DNA of 64,000 bases from Paraburkholderia sabiae. Its GTDB lineage: Bacteria > Pseudomonadota > Gammaproteobacteria > Burkholderiales > Burkholderiaceae. The stretch's first letter is position 1, and each line of letters begins with the position of its first letter. This document shows, piece after piece, positions 25,187 to 35,600 of this stretch. The notes under the pieces are model-generated. The model searched no databases and was not told the origin of the DNA. It saw nothing but the letters and a program-made list of their open reading frames with translations. The position numbers and the translations under genes are program-made. Where the stretch lies: the NCBI RefSeq assembly GCF_030412785.1, contig NZ_CP125295.1:1922001-1986000 (forward strand). The letters run 5' to 3'.

Positions 25187-25399
25187 GTTAAACGGGAAAT
25201 AGCGGGCTTCGCACGGTTCATATCGGCGGGCCAAACTATGCTGCTCCCCGCAACGGTAGGTGAAGGCATCGCGCAGACGATGCAGAGCCGGCCTCGCTGC
25301 ATGTGCGTCCAATAGCGGCCCATGCAGATACATCCACTGCGCGAAAACGCTCGCGCGGGAAGGAGAGGCGGCGCTTTCATCAGCCCGGATACCGGCCCG
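25187..25399 (+). promoter_or_regulatory. Cobalamin riboswitch ahead of cobW-cobN-chlI/chlD
   Basis: On the plus strand GTTAAACGGGAA (25187), CTGCTCCCCGCAACGGTAGG (25240-25260), CCACTG, CGGGAAGGAG and CAGCCCGGATACCGGCCCG (25381-25399) occur in aptamer order. The head and tail sequences match those of the divergent riboswitch at 24828-25020. It is 176 bases ahead of the cobW start. Confidence 0.9.
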
Positions 25400-25575
25400 A
25401 GTGAACGACGCCATGCTGCGGGGATGCGGCACAGCGTTCACGATTCCTCATGCGCTGCAGCGGTTTGATACCGATGCGGCGCCGTTTTCGTCCCCGTGCA
25501 TCACATATGACAGCGCAGCTAATTCATAGCGCGCCTTCAGGGTCACTCGAACGACCTTCGAGCAACGGAGCCATC

Positions 25576-26673
25576 ATGCAGACACAGATGCGCAAGATTC
25601 CCGTGACGATCGTCACCGGCTTTCTCGGCAGCGGCAAAACGACGTTGATGCGTCACATCCTTCAACACGCGGGCGGGCTGCGCATCGCCGTGATCGTCAA
25701 CGAGTTCGGCGAACTGGGCATCGACGGCGAGATTCTGAAGGGCTGCGGTATCGGGTGCGACGAAAACGGCAACGAAACGGAAGGCCAGTTGTATGAGCTG
25801 GCCAACGGTTGCCTGTGCTGCACCGTGCAGGAAGAGTTTTTCCCTGTGATGGAGCAACTCGTCGAGCGGCGCGAACAGATCGATCACGTGTTGATCGAAA
25901 CGTCGGGCCTCGCGCTGCCGAAGCCGCTCGTGCAGGCGTTCAACTGGCCGTCGATCAAGAACAGCTTCACTGTCGATGCCGTCGTGACGGTGGTGGATGG
26001 TCCCGCTGTCGCAAGCGGCCAGTTCGCGGAAGACCCCGTTGCCGTCGATCAACTGCGCAAGGCCGATCCGAATCTCGATCACGAATCGCCGCTGCATGAA
26101 CTGTTCGAAGACCAGTTGTCGGCAGCCGATCTCGTCATTCTGAACAAGATCGATCTGCTCGATGAAGCGCGACAGGCCAGCGTGGAAGCCGTGATTCGCG
26201 AAGAGATTCCGCCGCAGGTGAAGGTAGTGCGCGCGCACATGGGGCAACTCGATCTGCATGCGCTGCTCGGGCTCGAATCGGCATCGGAAGAAACGATTCA
26301 TTTGCGCCACGATCACCACGGTTCCGCCGACGATCCCGAGCACGCCGATCATCATCACGACGAGTTCGATTCCGTCGTCGTCACGGCGAAGGCGACGTCG
26401 CGCGAAGCGATGATCGCGGCATTGCAGCGCGTGGTCGAAGGGCACACGATTTATCGCGTGAAAGGCTTTGCGGCGCTGCCCGGCGCAGCGATGCGGCTCG
26501 TGATTCAAGGCGTGGGCCGCCGTTTCGATAGTTACTTCGACCGGCGCTGGCAGGCAGGCGAAATCGATGCATCGTCGCTGAGCCGCTTCGTGCTGATCGG
26601 CGAAGACCTCGATCAGCCGACGCTGCAACGCGCGCTCGACGAAGCGCTCAGCACGCAAGCGCAGCAGGCTTAA
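25576..26673 (+). CDS. cobW: CobW-type GTP-dependent metallochaperone
   Basis: A 365-residue G3E GTPase. The P-loop TGFLGSGKTT is at residues 14-23, and the metal-binding CxCC (GCLCC) is at 79-82. NKID for guanine recognition lies near residue 193, and a His/Asp-rich stretch (HHDHHGSADDPEHADHHHDE) spans roughly 250-270. CobW C-domain follows. It is thought to supply cobalt to the CobN chelatase encoded next. The start at 25576 has an upstream GGAG; upstream in-frame ATGs fall inside the riboswitch expression platform. Confidence 0.93.
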   Translation: MQTQMRKIPVTIVTGFLGSGKTTLMRHILQHAGGLRIAVIVNEFGELGIDGEILKGCGIGCDENGNETEGQLYELANGCLCCTVQEEFFPVMEQLVERREQIDHVLIETSGLALPKPLVQAFNWPSIKNSFTVDAVVTVVDGPAVASGQFAEDPVAVDQLRKADPNLDHESPLHELFEDQLSAADLVILNKIDLLDEARQASVEAVIREEIPPQVKVVRAHMGQLDLHALLGLESASEETIHLRHDHHGSADDPEHADHHHDEFDSVVVTAKATSREAMIAALQRVVEGHTIYRVKGFAALPGAAMRLVIQGVGRRFDSYFDRRWQAGEIDASSLSRFVLIGEDLDQPTLQRALDEALSTQAQQA

Positions 26674-26682
26674 GGCACCGCG

Positions 26683-29600
26683 ATGCATTTGCTGCGCACC
26701 GTCCCGGGCGGTTTCGTCGACGATACGCAAGGCGTGATCCGTATCGATCAGAAGCCTGCGGACATCGTGATTCTCAGTTCCGCCGACACGACGCTGTCGC
26801 TGCTCGCGAGCGTCGTCACGCGGCTGGGCGACGGTTTTCCGAGCGTGCGGCTTGCGAATGTCACGTATCTGCGGCAACCCGCTTCCGTCGATTTCTACGT
26901 CGACGACGTGTTGCAGCATGCGCGCGTCGTCGTCGTCGATCATCTGGGCGGCGAAGCGTACTGGCCGTATGGAATCGAACAGGTCGTCGCACTCGCGCAG
27001 CGCAAGCAGCAGACGCTCGCGATGTTCTCCGGCGACTTGCAGGAAGATCCGAATCTGCTCGCTCGCAGCACGGCCGATGCGGACCTGTGCCATCAGTTGT
27101 GGCGTTATCTGCGCGAGGGCGGTCCACATAACGCGGAATCGTTCATGCGTTGTATCGCGTGGCGCGCGCTCGGCTGGGGCAGGGAACCTGCGCCGCCGAG
27201 TCCGCTGCCGGCGGCGGCGCTTTATCATCCCGCGCATGATGTCGCGACCATCGAAGACTGGCAGGCGCGCTGGAAGCCTGAAGCACCCGTCGTCGCGATT
27301 CTGTTCTACAAGGCGCATTTGCAGGCGGCCAACACGGCCGTGTTCGATGCGCTGATCGACGCGCTCGAAGCGCGCGGCATGAATCCGCTACCTGTCGCGA
27401 TCACGTCGCTGAAGGATGCGATCAGCCGCGATGTCGTGCAGCAACTCGCTGCGCAGCATGGGATTGCGCTCGTGCTGAATACGACGGCGTTCGCGGCTTC
27501 CGCAATCGACGATCCCGAGCCGCTCGAAGTGGCGGGCGACGCGCCCGTGATGCAGGTGATTCTGAGCGGCGGCAATCGCGAGGATTGGCTCAAGGACAAT
27601 CACGGCCTCAATTCGCGCGATATCGCGATGCACGTTGCGCTGCCCGAAGTGGATGGCCGCATCATCACGCGCGCGATCAGCTTCAAGGGCCTTGCATATC
27701 GTTGTCCGCATACGGAAGTGGATGTGGTTCGCTATCAGCCGGATCACGAGCGGGTCGCTTTCATCGCGGAGTTGAGCGAGCGCTGGTGCAAGCTACGGCG
27801 CACGCCGAATACCGACAAGAAGCTCGCGCTGATTCTCGCGAACTATCCGATGAGCGAAGGGCGCATCGGCAACGGCGTCGGACTCGATACGCCTGCATCC
27901 GTCGTGAACATTCTTCGAATGCTGCGTGACGAAGGATATCGCGTCGAAGATGTGCCTTCGAATGGTGACGCGTTGATGGCTGCGTTGACGCAAGGCGTGA
28001 CGAACGATCCCGTCGTGCGCGATCTGCGGCCTGCATTGCAGAGCCTGGCTTTGAGCGATTACAACGCCTATTTCGCGCAACTGCCGCAAGCATTGCGCGA
28101 TGCGTTGAATGCGAAGTGGGGCACGCCGGAGCTGGATCCTACGCTACGTCGCGGGCGCTTCATGATCGCGGGCTGGCGATGCGGGCATGTGTTCGTCGGT
28201 ATCCAGCCGCCGCGCTCGCGCGAACAGAACGACTATGCGAGCTATCACGATGCCGAACTCGTGCCGCCGCACGCGTATCTCGCGTTCTATTTCTGGCTGC
28301 GACATCAGTTCAATATCGATGCCGTCGTGCATGTGGGCAAGCATGGCAATCTCGAATGGTTGCCGGGCAAGAGCGTCGCATTGAGCGATGCATGCTGGCC
28401 CGATGCGATTCTCGGGCCGCTGCCGCATCTGTATCCGTTCATCGTCAACGATCCCGGCGAAGGCAGTCAGGCGAAGCGGCGTACGCAGGCTGTCATCGTC
28501 GATCATCTGATGCCGCCGCTCACGCGCGCAGAAAACTACGGGCCGTTGCAGGATCTCGAACGACAGGTCGACGAGTACTACGACGCGTTGATGGTCGATC
28601 CACGTCGCGCGAAGCTGCTGCGCAAGACGATACTCGACACGATCGTCAAGCATCGCTTGCATGAAGAACTGAGCCTCACGGCACCTGCCGATGTGGATGC
28701 GGAAGACGTGCTGCTGACACGCGTCGATGCGTGGCTGTGCGAGTTGAAGGAAGCGCAAATACGCGACGGCCTGCATACGTTCGGGCAATCGCCTGAAGGC
28801 GTGCAGCGGCGCGATACGCTGCTCGCGCTTGCGCGCTTTCCAGTGGGCGACGGTCAAGGTGCGAAGGCTGGATTGATCGATGCGTTGGCGCGCGATCTGG
28901 ACGTCGATCGTCTGTTCGATCCGTTGTCGGCAGATTGGTCGGCCGAGTGGAACGGTCCGCGTCCCGCGATCTTGCAGCAGATCAGCGATGCGCCGTGGCG
29001 TCATAACGGCGACACGCGCGAAAGGCTTGAACTGCTCGCAGCGTCTTTGCTCGATGACAAGTGCGAGATCGCGGTCGCAGCTGAACTGCCGCAAACATCG
29101 CGTGTACTCGAACGTGTGCGCGACGACATCCTGCCGCGTTTAGACGCATGCGGCCCGCACGAACTGATGCATTTGAAGCGCGGACTCGAAGGGCGTTTCG
29201 TTCCGCCGGGCCCGAGCGGTTCGCCATCGCGCGGACGTCCTGACGTGCTGCCTACGGGCCGCAACTTCTATTCTGTCGATACGCGCGCGATTCCGACGCA
29301 AGCGGCGTGGTCGCTTGGATTGAAGTCGGCGCAGACGCTGATCGAGCGTCACTTGCAGGAACATGGCGACTATCCGCGCGCGATCGGGCTGTCGGTGTGG
29401 GGTACGGCGACGATGCGCACGGGCGGCGACGATATCGCGCAAGCGCTCGCGCTGCTCGGCGTGCGGCCGAAGTGGGCGCCCGGCAGCCATCGCGTGACGG
29501 ACTTCGAGATCATGCCGATTGCCGCTTTCGATCGTCCGCGTATCGACGTTACGTTGCGTGTGTCCGGCTTCTTCCGCGATGCGTTTGCGAATGTGATGCA

Positions 29601-30465
29601 TCTGTTCGATGCCGCTGTGCAGGCCGTCGCCGAACTCGACGAACCCGAAGACGTGAATCCCATTCGCGCACGAGTAATGCGCGAGCGCGACGCGTGGATC
29701 GAGCGCGGCGTCGCGCCTGAAGAAGCGCGTCGGCGTGCAGGCTTTCGTGTGTTCAGCGCGCGACCGGGCGCCTACGGCGCAGGTTTGCAACAGATGATCG
29801 ACACGCGGCAATGGCAGACGGATGCCGATCTCGCGAACGCGTATCTGTCGTGGGGCGGCTATGCATATACGCAGAAAAGCTCGGGCGAAGAAGCGCGTCA
29901 CGCGTTCGGCACGCGGCTCGCCGCGATGGATGTCGTGTTGCAGAATCAGGACAACCGCGAGCACGACATTCTCGATTCGAACGATTACTACCAGTTTCAA
30001 GGCGGCATGACGGCGGCCGTGCGGCATCTCGCGGGCAATCAGCCGCATGTGTATCACGCCGATCACAGTAACCCCGACGCGCCGCGCGTGCGTGCGTTGA
30101 ATGAAGAGATCGCGCGCGTGATCCGTTCGCGTGTCGTGAATCCGAAGTGGCTCGATGGTGTGAAGCGTCACGGCTACAAAGGAGCGGCCGAAATCGCCGC
30201 GACGGTCGATTATCTTTACGGCTACGATGCGACGGCGCGCGTGGTCGCCGATCATCAATATGCGCTCGTCGCCGATGCCTATCTGAACGACGCCGATACG
30301 CGCGAGTTCATGCAGCGGCACAATCCGCATGCGTTGCATGCCGTCTGCGAACGGCTGCTCGAAGCGATGCAGCGCGGCTTGTGGCAACAACCCGGCGACT
30401 ATCGCGCGCAAGTCGAACAGCATCTGCTGGATAGCGAACAGCACATCGAAGGATCACGCTCATGA
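26683..30465 (+). CDS. cobN: Cobaltochelatase, CobN large subunit
   Basis: A 1260-residue protein, the full length for CobN. It binds hydrogenobyrinate diamide and inserts Co2+, driven by the AAA+ subunits. Recognisable CobN/Mg-chelatase H blocks are HVGKHGNLEWLPGKSVALS near residue 550, PTGRNFYSVDTRAIPTQAAW near 855, and NQDNREHDILDSNDYYQFQGG near 1090. It lies nine bases after cobW and overlaps the ChlI gene start by four bases. Its presence shows the late-insertion (aerobic) route for cobalt, even though the methylase set is mixed. Confidence 0.96.
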   Translation: MHLLRTVPGGFVDDTQGVIRIDQKPADIVILSSADTTLSLLASVVTRLGDGFPSVRLANVTYLRQPASVDFYVDDVLQHARVVVVDHLGGEAYWPYGIEQVVALAQRKQQTLAMFSGDLQEDPNLLARSTADADLCHQLWRYLREGGPHNAESFMRCIAWRALGWGREPAPPSPLPAAALYHPAHDVATIEDWQARWKPEAPVVAILFYKAHLQAANTAVFDALIDALEARGMNPLPVAITSLKDAISRDVVQQLAAQHGIALVLNTTAFAASAIDDPEPLEVAGDAPVMQVILSGGNREDWLKDNHGLNSRDIAMHVALPEVDGRIITRAISFKGLAYRCPHTEVDVVRYQPDHERVAFIAELSERWCKLRRTPNTDKKLALILANYPMSEGRIGNGVGLDTPASVVNILRMLRDEGYRVEDVPSNGDALMAALTQGVTNDPVVRDLRPALQSLALSDYNAYFAQLPQALRDALNAKWGTPELDPTLRRGRFMIAGWRCGHVFVGIQPPRSREQNDYASYHDAELVPPHAYLAFYFWLRHQFNIDAVVHVGKHGNLEWLPGKSVALSDACWPDAILGPLPHLYPFIVNDPGEGSQAKRRTQAVIVDHLMPPLTRAENYGPLQDLERQVDEYYDALMVDPRRAKLLRKTILDTIVKHRLHEELSLTAPADVDAEDVLLTRVDAWLCELKEAQIRDGLHTFGQSPEGVQRRDTLLALARFPVGDGQGAKAGLIDALARDLDVDRLFDPLSADWSAEWNGPRPAILQQISDAPWRHNGDTRERLELLAASLLDDKCEIAVAAELPQTSRVLERVRDDILPRLDACGPHELMHLKRGLEGRFVPPGPSGSPSRGRPDVLPTGRNFYSVDTRAIPTQAAWSLGLKSAQTLIERHLQEHGDYPRAIGLSVWGTATMRTGGDDIAQALALLGVRPKWAPGSHRVTDFEIMPIAAFDRPRIDVTLRVSGFFRDAFANVMHLFDAAVQAVAELDEPEDVNPIRARVMRERDAWIERGVAPEEARRRAGFRVFSARPGAYGAGLQQMIDTRQWQTDADLANAYLSWGGYAYTQKSSGEEARHAFGTRLAAMDVVLQNQDNREHDILDSNDYYQFQGGMTAAVRHLAGNQPHVYHADHSNPDAPRVRALNEEIARVIRSRVVNPKWLDGVKRHGYKGAAEIAATVDYLYGYDATARVVADHQYALVADAYLNDADTREFMQRHNPHALHAVCERLLEAMQRGLWQQPGDYRAQVEQHLLDSEQHIEGSRS

Positions 30466-31493
30466 GCGAAGTCAATGCGCCGCGCGCGGTGTTTCCGTTT
30501 TCTGCGTTGATCGGTCAGGCGCCGTTGCAACAGGCGCTGCTGCTTGCTGCCGTCGATCCGGGTATCGGCGGGGTGCTGGTGAGCGGTCCACGCGGCACCG
30601 CAAAATCGACGGCGGCGCGCGCGCTCGCCGAGCTTTTGCCCGACGGCCAGTTCGTGACGCTGCCGCTCGGTGCGAGCGAAGACCGGCTGATCGGCACGCT
30701 CGATATCGAATCCGCGCTGCGCGATGCATCGGTGCGCTTTGCGCCGGGGCTGCTCGCGAAGGCGCATGGCGGCGTGCTGTATGTCGATGAAGTGAATCTG
30801 CTGCCCGATGCGCTCGTCGATGTGCTGCTCGATGCAGCCGCGAGCGGTGTGAATACGATTGAACGCGATGGTGTGTCGCACTCGCACGATGCGCGCTTCG
30901 TGCTGATCGGCACGATGAATCCCGAAGAGGGCGAATTGCGGCCTCAGTTGGCCGATCGTTTCGGCTTGATGGTCGAACTTGCGAATTGCTATGAGCCGCA
31001 GACGCGGCAAGCGATCGTCAAGGCGCGGCTCGCGTTCGATCTCGATGCTGCCGGGTTTCGTACTTTGCACTCTGCAGAGCAAGCAGGTTATGTCGTGCGG
31101 ATTCGGGAGGCACGTGTGGCGTTGGCGCGTCTGTCGTTCGACGACGCCGTGCATGCGCATGTCAGCGCGCTGTGCATTGCAGCGGGCGTCGACGGTTTGC
31201 GTGCGGATCTCGTGATGCTGCGCGCGGCTCGCGCGTTGGCGGCGTTCGAACAGGCCGATGCAGTGACGCTCGGGCATGTCGATCGGGTGGCGGAATCGGT
31301 GTTGCTGCATCGGCGGCGTTTGCACGAGGATGCGGAAAGGCCGCAGGAAGCGCCGGGTTCCGGTGATGCGCGGAATGCTTCGGTCGATCAGGCTAGTCAT
31401 TCAACCGATAGCGACTATGGCTATCTTCCGCCCGAACCCACGGGCATCACGCGCGTCAAGCAGGTCATCCCGCTTCCGGCAAAAAAACACTGA
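30462..31493 (+). CDS. chlI: ChlI-like AAA+ subunit of cobaltochelatase (unshifted product of chlD)
   Basis: A 343-residue AAA+ ATPase of the Mg-chelatase I family. Walker A is GPRGTAKST (residues 42-50), Walker B is VLYVDEVNLL near 107, and the sensor region is FVLIGTMNPEEGELRPQLADRF in pieces. It powers cobalt insertion by CobN in place of CobS. It ends PAKKH and then TGA, immediately after a run of seven A. The downstream von Willebrand A frame continues in the -1 frame, and a strong hairpin follows, so this protein is best seen as the non-shifted product of a single frameshifting gene. Confidence 0.9.
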   Translation: MSEVNAPRAVFPFSALIGQAPLQQALLLAAVDPGIGGVLVSGPRGTAKSTAARALAELLPDGQFVTLPLGASEDRLIGTLDIESALRDASVRFAPGLLAKAHGGVLYVDEVNLLPDALVDVLLDAAASGVNTIERDGVSHSHDARFVLIGTMNPEEGELRPQLADRFGLMVELANCYEPQTRQAIVKARLAFDLDAAGFRTLHSAEQAGYVVRIREARVALARLSFDDAVHAHVSALCIAAGVDGLRADLVMLRAARALAAFEQADAVTLGHVDRVAESVLLHRRRLHEDAERPQEAPGSGDARNASVDQASHSTDSDYGYLPPEPTGITRVKQVIPLPAKKH

Positions 31494-31544
31494 GCCATCG
31501 AAAGGGCGCAACCGCGCGTGCAATGCGCAGCGGTTTTCGATGGC
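31481..31544 (+). promoter_or_regulatory. Programmed -1 ribosomal frameshift signal joining ChlI to the VWA domain
   Basis: The slippery run A-AAA-AAA occupies 31481-31487 in the zero frame gcA AAA AAA CAC TGA. Six bases later a perfect 10-bp stem begins: GCCATCGAAA (31494-31503) pairs with TTTCGATGGC (31535-31544), plus a further G-U pair, with a CCGC/GCGG inner helix. The spacer of six bases is in the classical 5-9 range. Slipping back one base reads ACA CTG AGC and runs into the VWA frame without a stop. Published work (Antonov, on chlD frameshifting) describes the same arrangement in other cobalamin producers. Confidence 0.8.
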
Positions 31545-32167
31545 GGCAAGGCGCGGGTTTCGCTTCCGCTCAAGGCGTGCCGGGAAAGCGCATTGCGTGG
31601 CCGCGCACGCTCGTTGCCAAGCGTGGTGAGCCTTTGCGTAGCGAACATCTGCGCTTCATTCATCAAGAACCGCGTAGCGGTGTGCTGCATTGCTTTGTGC
31701 TCGATTGCTCGGCATCGATGATGGCGGGTGAGCGGCTGGCGCTGGCGAAGGGAATTCTCCTTGCGCTATTCGAGCGGGCGCGTGCGGCTCGCTGCGAAGT
31801 CGCGCTGGTCTGTTTCGGCGGCAATCGCGCGGATGTGCGGTTTGGACCGGCTGTGCCGCGATGGTTGAACGAGCGTTGGATCGCGCCTGTGGGTGGCGGA
31901 GGCGGGACGCCTTTTCAGTCAGGTATCGATACAGCCAGCGATTTGCTGCTGATGGCAGCGCGCCGTCAGCCTGCACAGCAACGCTGGTTGTGGGTGCTGT
32001 CGGATGGCCGCAGTTCCGAAGCGCCATTAAGGCCTGCGACAGCGGACGAGGTGGTGTTCGTCGACTTCGAACAGGGGCAGCTTAGCGTTGGGCGTTGTGC
32101 TGCCTGGGCGCGTGAATGGGGTGCGCATTGCCTTGGTGCGCATGAGGTTGCTGCCGCGGCTTCGTAG
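31487..32167 (+). CDS. chlD: VWA (ChlD C-terminal) part of the cobaltochelatase medium subunit, reached by -1 frameshift
   Basis: Reading from the shifted codon at 31487, this frame adds 226 residues to the ChlI-like protein to make a product of about 568 residues, equivalent to ChlD/CobT. It carries the linker IAWPRTLVAKRGEPLRSEHL and a von Willebrand A domain. The metal-ion site is seen in VLDCSASM (DxSxS), the threonine in GGGGTPF, and the aspartate in VLSDGRSS. A free-standing start would be the ATG at 31523. That codon has no ribosome site and lies inside the loop of the frameshift hairpin, so independent translation is doubtful. Confidence 0.85.
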   Translation, partial: TLSHRKGATARAMRSGFRWRQGAGFASAQGVPGKRIAWPRTLVAKRGEPLRSEHLRFIHQEPRSGVLHCFVLDCSASMMAGERLALAKGILLALFERARAARCEVALVCFGGNRADVRFGPAVPRWLNERWIAPVGGGGGTPFQSGIDTASDLLLMAARRQPAQQRWLWVLSDGRSSEAPLRPATADEVVFVDFEQGQLSVGRCAAWAREWGAHCLGAHEVAAAAS

Positions 32168-32619
32168 AGATTTGGCCGTCGAGGTGTCGGTTTGCGTTTG
32201 TCTTTGATAATTTGTACTGCGAATTTAATGCCGGTAACGAGTGACTTGATGCGAAGTCTTCTGTAGGTATTTTTATACTTTCCGGTGGTCTGTTTGTTCG
32301 GGGTGGGGCAGGTAAGGTAATCGTATAGAAATACTAATTATGAAGATGTCGGTTGATGTAGGAATCTTTCGAAAACATTAGAGGTTCCGCTGGTCTTAGG
32401 AATTGTCCGATTACTCGGTATTACACGTTCTCCTATTGTTCATCGCGCGCAAGCTAACGCGCGAGTTCTCCATTATGTCTTCGGCTAATCGACGGGGTAG
32501 CACTGGCCAGGATGCCGGGAACGTGCGCACACGTGCCTTGCTGCGTGGGCAAGGCATAACACTGTGGATCACTTGATTCGTTTTGTGTGGTGTTGTCGTT
32601 AGAGTAAATAGGATAACGA
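32168..32619. other. AT-rich upstream region of the autotransporter gene
   Basis: This 452-base gap is clearly poorer in GC than its surroundings. It holds no coding frame. It contains several AT-rich stretches suited to promoters (for example around 32265-32285 and 32325-32345) and a CGCGCG/CGCGCG dyad at 32444-32463. The low GC suggests transferred DNA or silencing by an H-NS-like protein, both common for adhesin loci. Confidence 0.5.
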
Positions 32620-35600
32620 ATGAATAAGACATATCGATCAATTTGGAATGAGTCGACCGGGACGTGGGTTGCTGCGCAGGAGAACTCTAAAGGTAGAGGT
32701 AAGTCGAAAGCGGGGAAGAGTGCTCTAGTGCTAATGGCATTGAGTGCGGGATCCTACAGTGGAGTGGCACTGGCCAGTAATGGCACTATCACTTTGTGCG
32801 GTAGTAGCGGGTGGTCGCACGGATGGGCTGGCGAAACCTATAACCTGAACGGATGCGGATCAGGCTATAACTTCTATCTCGGGTCAAATGCCAACGCATA
32901 TGGGGCAGGTGGGACAGGGGGTGTGGCGAGTGTTTCCGATAACCAATCCAATCAGTTGATATTACAGGGACCAAACGGTGTCCTGATAAGCGGTACGGAA
33001 TATTTGCAGGGGAACAAGATCACAACGTTGGCTGCGGGCACGATTAGCAGCGGTAGCAGTGACGGTGTGAACGGCTCGCAGCTTTACGCAACCAACCAAA
33101 ACGTCTCAAACCTCGCGAACGTCGTCAACAACCTGAACAACAACGGCAGCAGCGGCGGCAACCTCAAGTACTTCCACGCCACTTCTGCGCTGGCGGACTC
33201 GACGGCAGGTGGTGCTGAATCGGTCGCGATCGGCGGCGCCGCAACCGCCGCTACGTCGAACTCCGTCGCGCTCGGCTCGAACTCGGTCGCAAGCTCGACG
33301 ACGCTGACGACGGCAGGCTACAACCCGGGCGGCGCAGCGATCTCGGCATTGTCGGCAGCAGGCGAAGTCTCTGTCGGCAAGGCAGGCTCCGAGCGCCGCA
33401 TCACGAACGTTGCATCGGGCTATGCCGCAACGGACGCCGTGAACGTCAGCCAACTGATGTCGGAAGACGCGAAGGTCAACGCAGAAGGCGCATCGACGGC
33501 AGCGGCATTCGGCGGCGGCGCATCGTACAATCCGACGACGGGTGCCATCACCAACCCGACGTACAACATCGGCGGCGCAACGTATAACAACGTTGCCGGT
33601 GCGCTGACGAACCTCGACGCGCGTGTCAACAACCTGAGCAACGGCAGCGGTAGCGCCACCAGCCTCAAGTACTTCAATGCCACGTCGGCGCTGGCAGACT
33701 CGTCGGCAGGCGGCTCGGAATCGGTCGCGATCGGCGGCGCGGCAAATGCTAGCGCAAGCAACGCGGTCGCACTCGGCTCGAACTCCGTTGCTGATCGCGC
33801 GAACAGCGTCTCCGTCGGTTCGTCGACGGCGCAACGCCAGATCACGAACCTGGCAGCCGGTACGGCGGCAACGGATGCAGTCGACGTGGCGCAACTGAGC
33901 GGCGTGGCGGCGGCCATCGGTGGCGGTGCATCGGTGAAGGCAGACGGCTCCATCGCGCAGCCGACCTTCAACGTGTACGGCAACACCTATTCGAATGTCG
34001 GCGACGCACTGTCGAACATTTCGGCGGCGACGGGCAATATTGTCCAGAATCTGAAGTACATCAAGTTTGGGGTTAGCACGGCGGCAGCGGCGCAGGCCGG
34101 CGGAACCGACTCGTTGGCGATCGGGGGCAACTCGTTTGCGAATGCGAACGGTTCGGTGGCCATCGGCGCAGGCGCACGCGCTTTGGCGCAGAACTCGGTG
34201 GCGATCGGTTATGGCTCGGCAACGAGTATTGCCAACGCGTTTGCAGTCGGCAGCGCGACATCGACCCGCCGCATTGTCAATGTAGCGGACGGTCAGGTCG
34301 ACACCGATGCGGCCACGGTCGGTCAGGTTAACTCGGATATCCAGGCCGCTATCGCCAACCTGAATCTGAGTTCGACGCAAGCGCAACCAAAGCTGCTGAC
34401 CTCGGCAGTGCATTCGGCGCAGCTGCTAGGCGCAACGTCGAGTCTGACGCCGGCGCAGCTGATCATGTCGGGTGTCACCGACAAGGCCGGCCAGATCGAC
34501 GCAGAGGGCTCAGACGCACTGGCGATCGGCCTGAATTCGCAGGCCATGGCGGACAACGCGGTGGCTATCGGCGGCACTGTGCGTGTCGGGTCGGCGGCTG
34601 CAGTGGGCATTGGCCAGAACATCGCCGTCAACGGCGTCAACACCGTCGTGATGGGGTCGATGGTGTCGGCATCTGGCGACAACGCAATCGTTTTTGGTAA
34701 CAACGGCACGGAGGCTGATGCCGACAACGCGATCGCTATCGGTAACAACGTGCAGGTAGGTGGCTCGAATACGATTGGTATCGGTAAAGACATCATCGCA
34801 TCGGGTTCGAACAGCGTGTCGCTCGGCTATGCGAGTGCAGACGGTGGCCGCGCCAATGTTCTGTCCGTGGGCAACGGCACGCTGCAACGCCAGATCATCA
34901 ACGTCGCTGCGGGCACGAAGCAGACCGACGCTGTCAACGTCTCGCAGCTCACGGGCGTGACGACGGCACTCGGCGGCGGCGCGACGGTGAGCCCGACGAC
35001 GGGCGCGATCGTGGCACCGGCGTACAACGTCGCGGGCAATACGTTCAACAACGTCGGCGCTGCACTGACGGCGCTCGACGCAGGCGAAAAAGCCATCAAC
35101 AACAACGTGATGAACGTCACGAACGTGGTGAACAACATCACGGTCGGCGGCGGCATCAAGTACTTCCACGCGAACTCGTCGCTGGCCGATTCGTCGGCGA
35201 AGGGTACGGACTCCGTCGCAATCGGCGGCAATGCCGTCGCGAACACGTCGAACTCGGTTGCACTGGGTGCGAATTCGGTGGCGAGCGCAGCGACGCTGTC
35301 GTCGGCAGCATTCGCGCCGGGCGGCTTCTCGATCTCGGCTGCTACGGCAGCGGGTGAAGTGTCGATTGGCGCGCAAGGTGCCGAGCGTCGCATCACGAAC
35401 GTTGCAGCAGGCTACTCGGCAACGGATGCCGTGAACGTCAGCCAGTTGATGGCGGAAGACCAGAAGGTCAACGGCGTCAGCAACAACCTGAGCAACCTGA
35501 GCAACACCGTCAACAACATGGCGGCTGGCGGCGGAAGCATGAAGTACTTCCACGCCAACTCGTCGCTGGCCGACTCGACGGCATCGGGCTTGAACGCCAT

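Noticed and set aside
31523..32167. The VWA protein as a separate gene starting at ATG 31523
   Set aside because: There is no ribosome site, and the ATG is within the loop of a strong hairpin. The frame is open back to the slippery A-run, which better explains translation by frameshifting.
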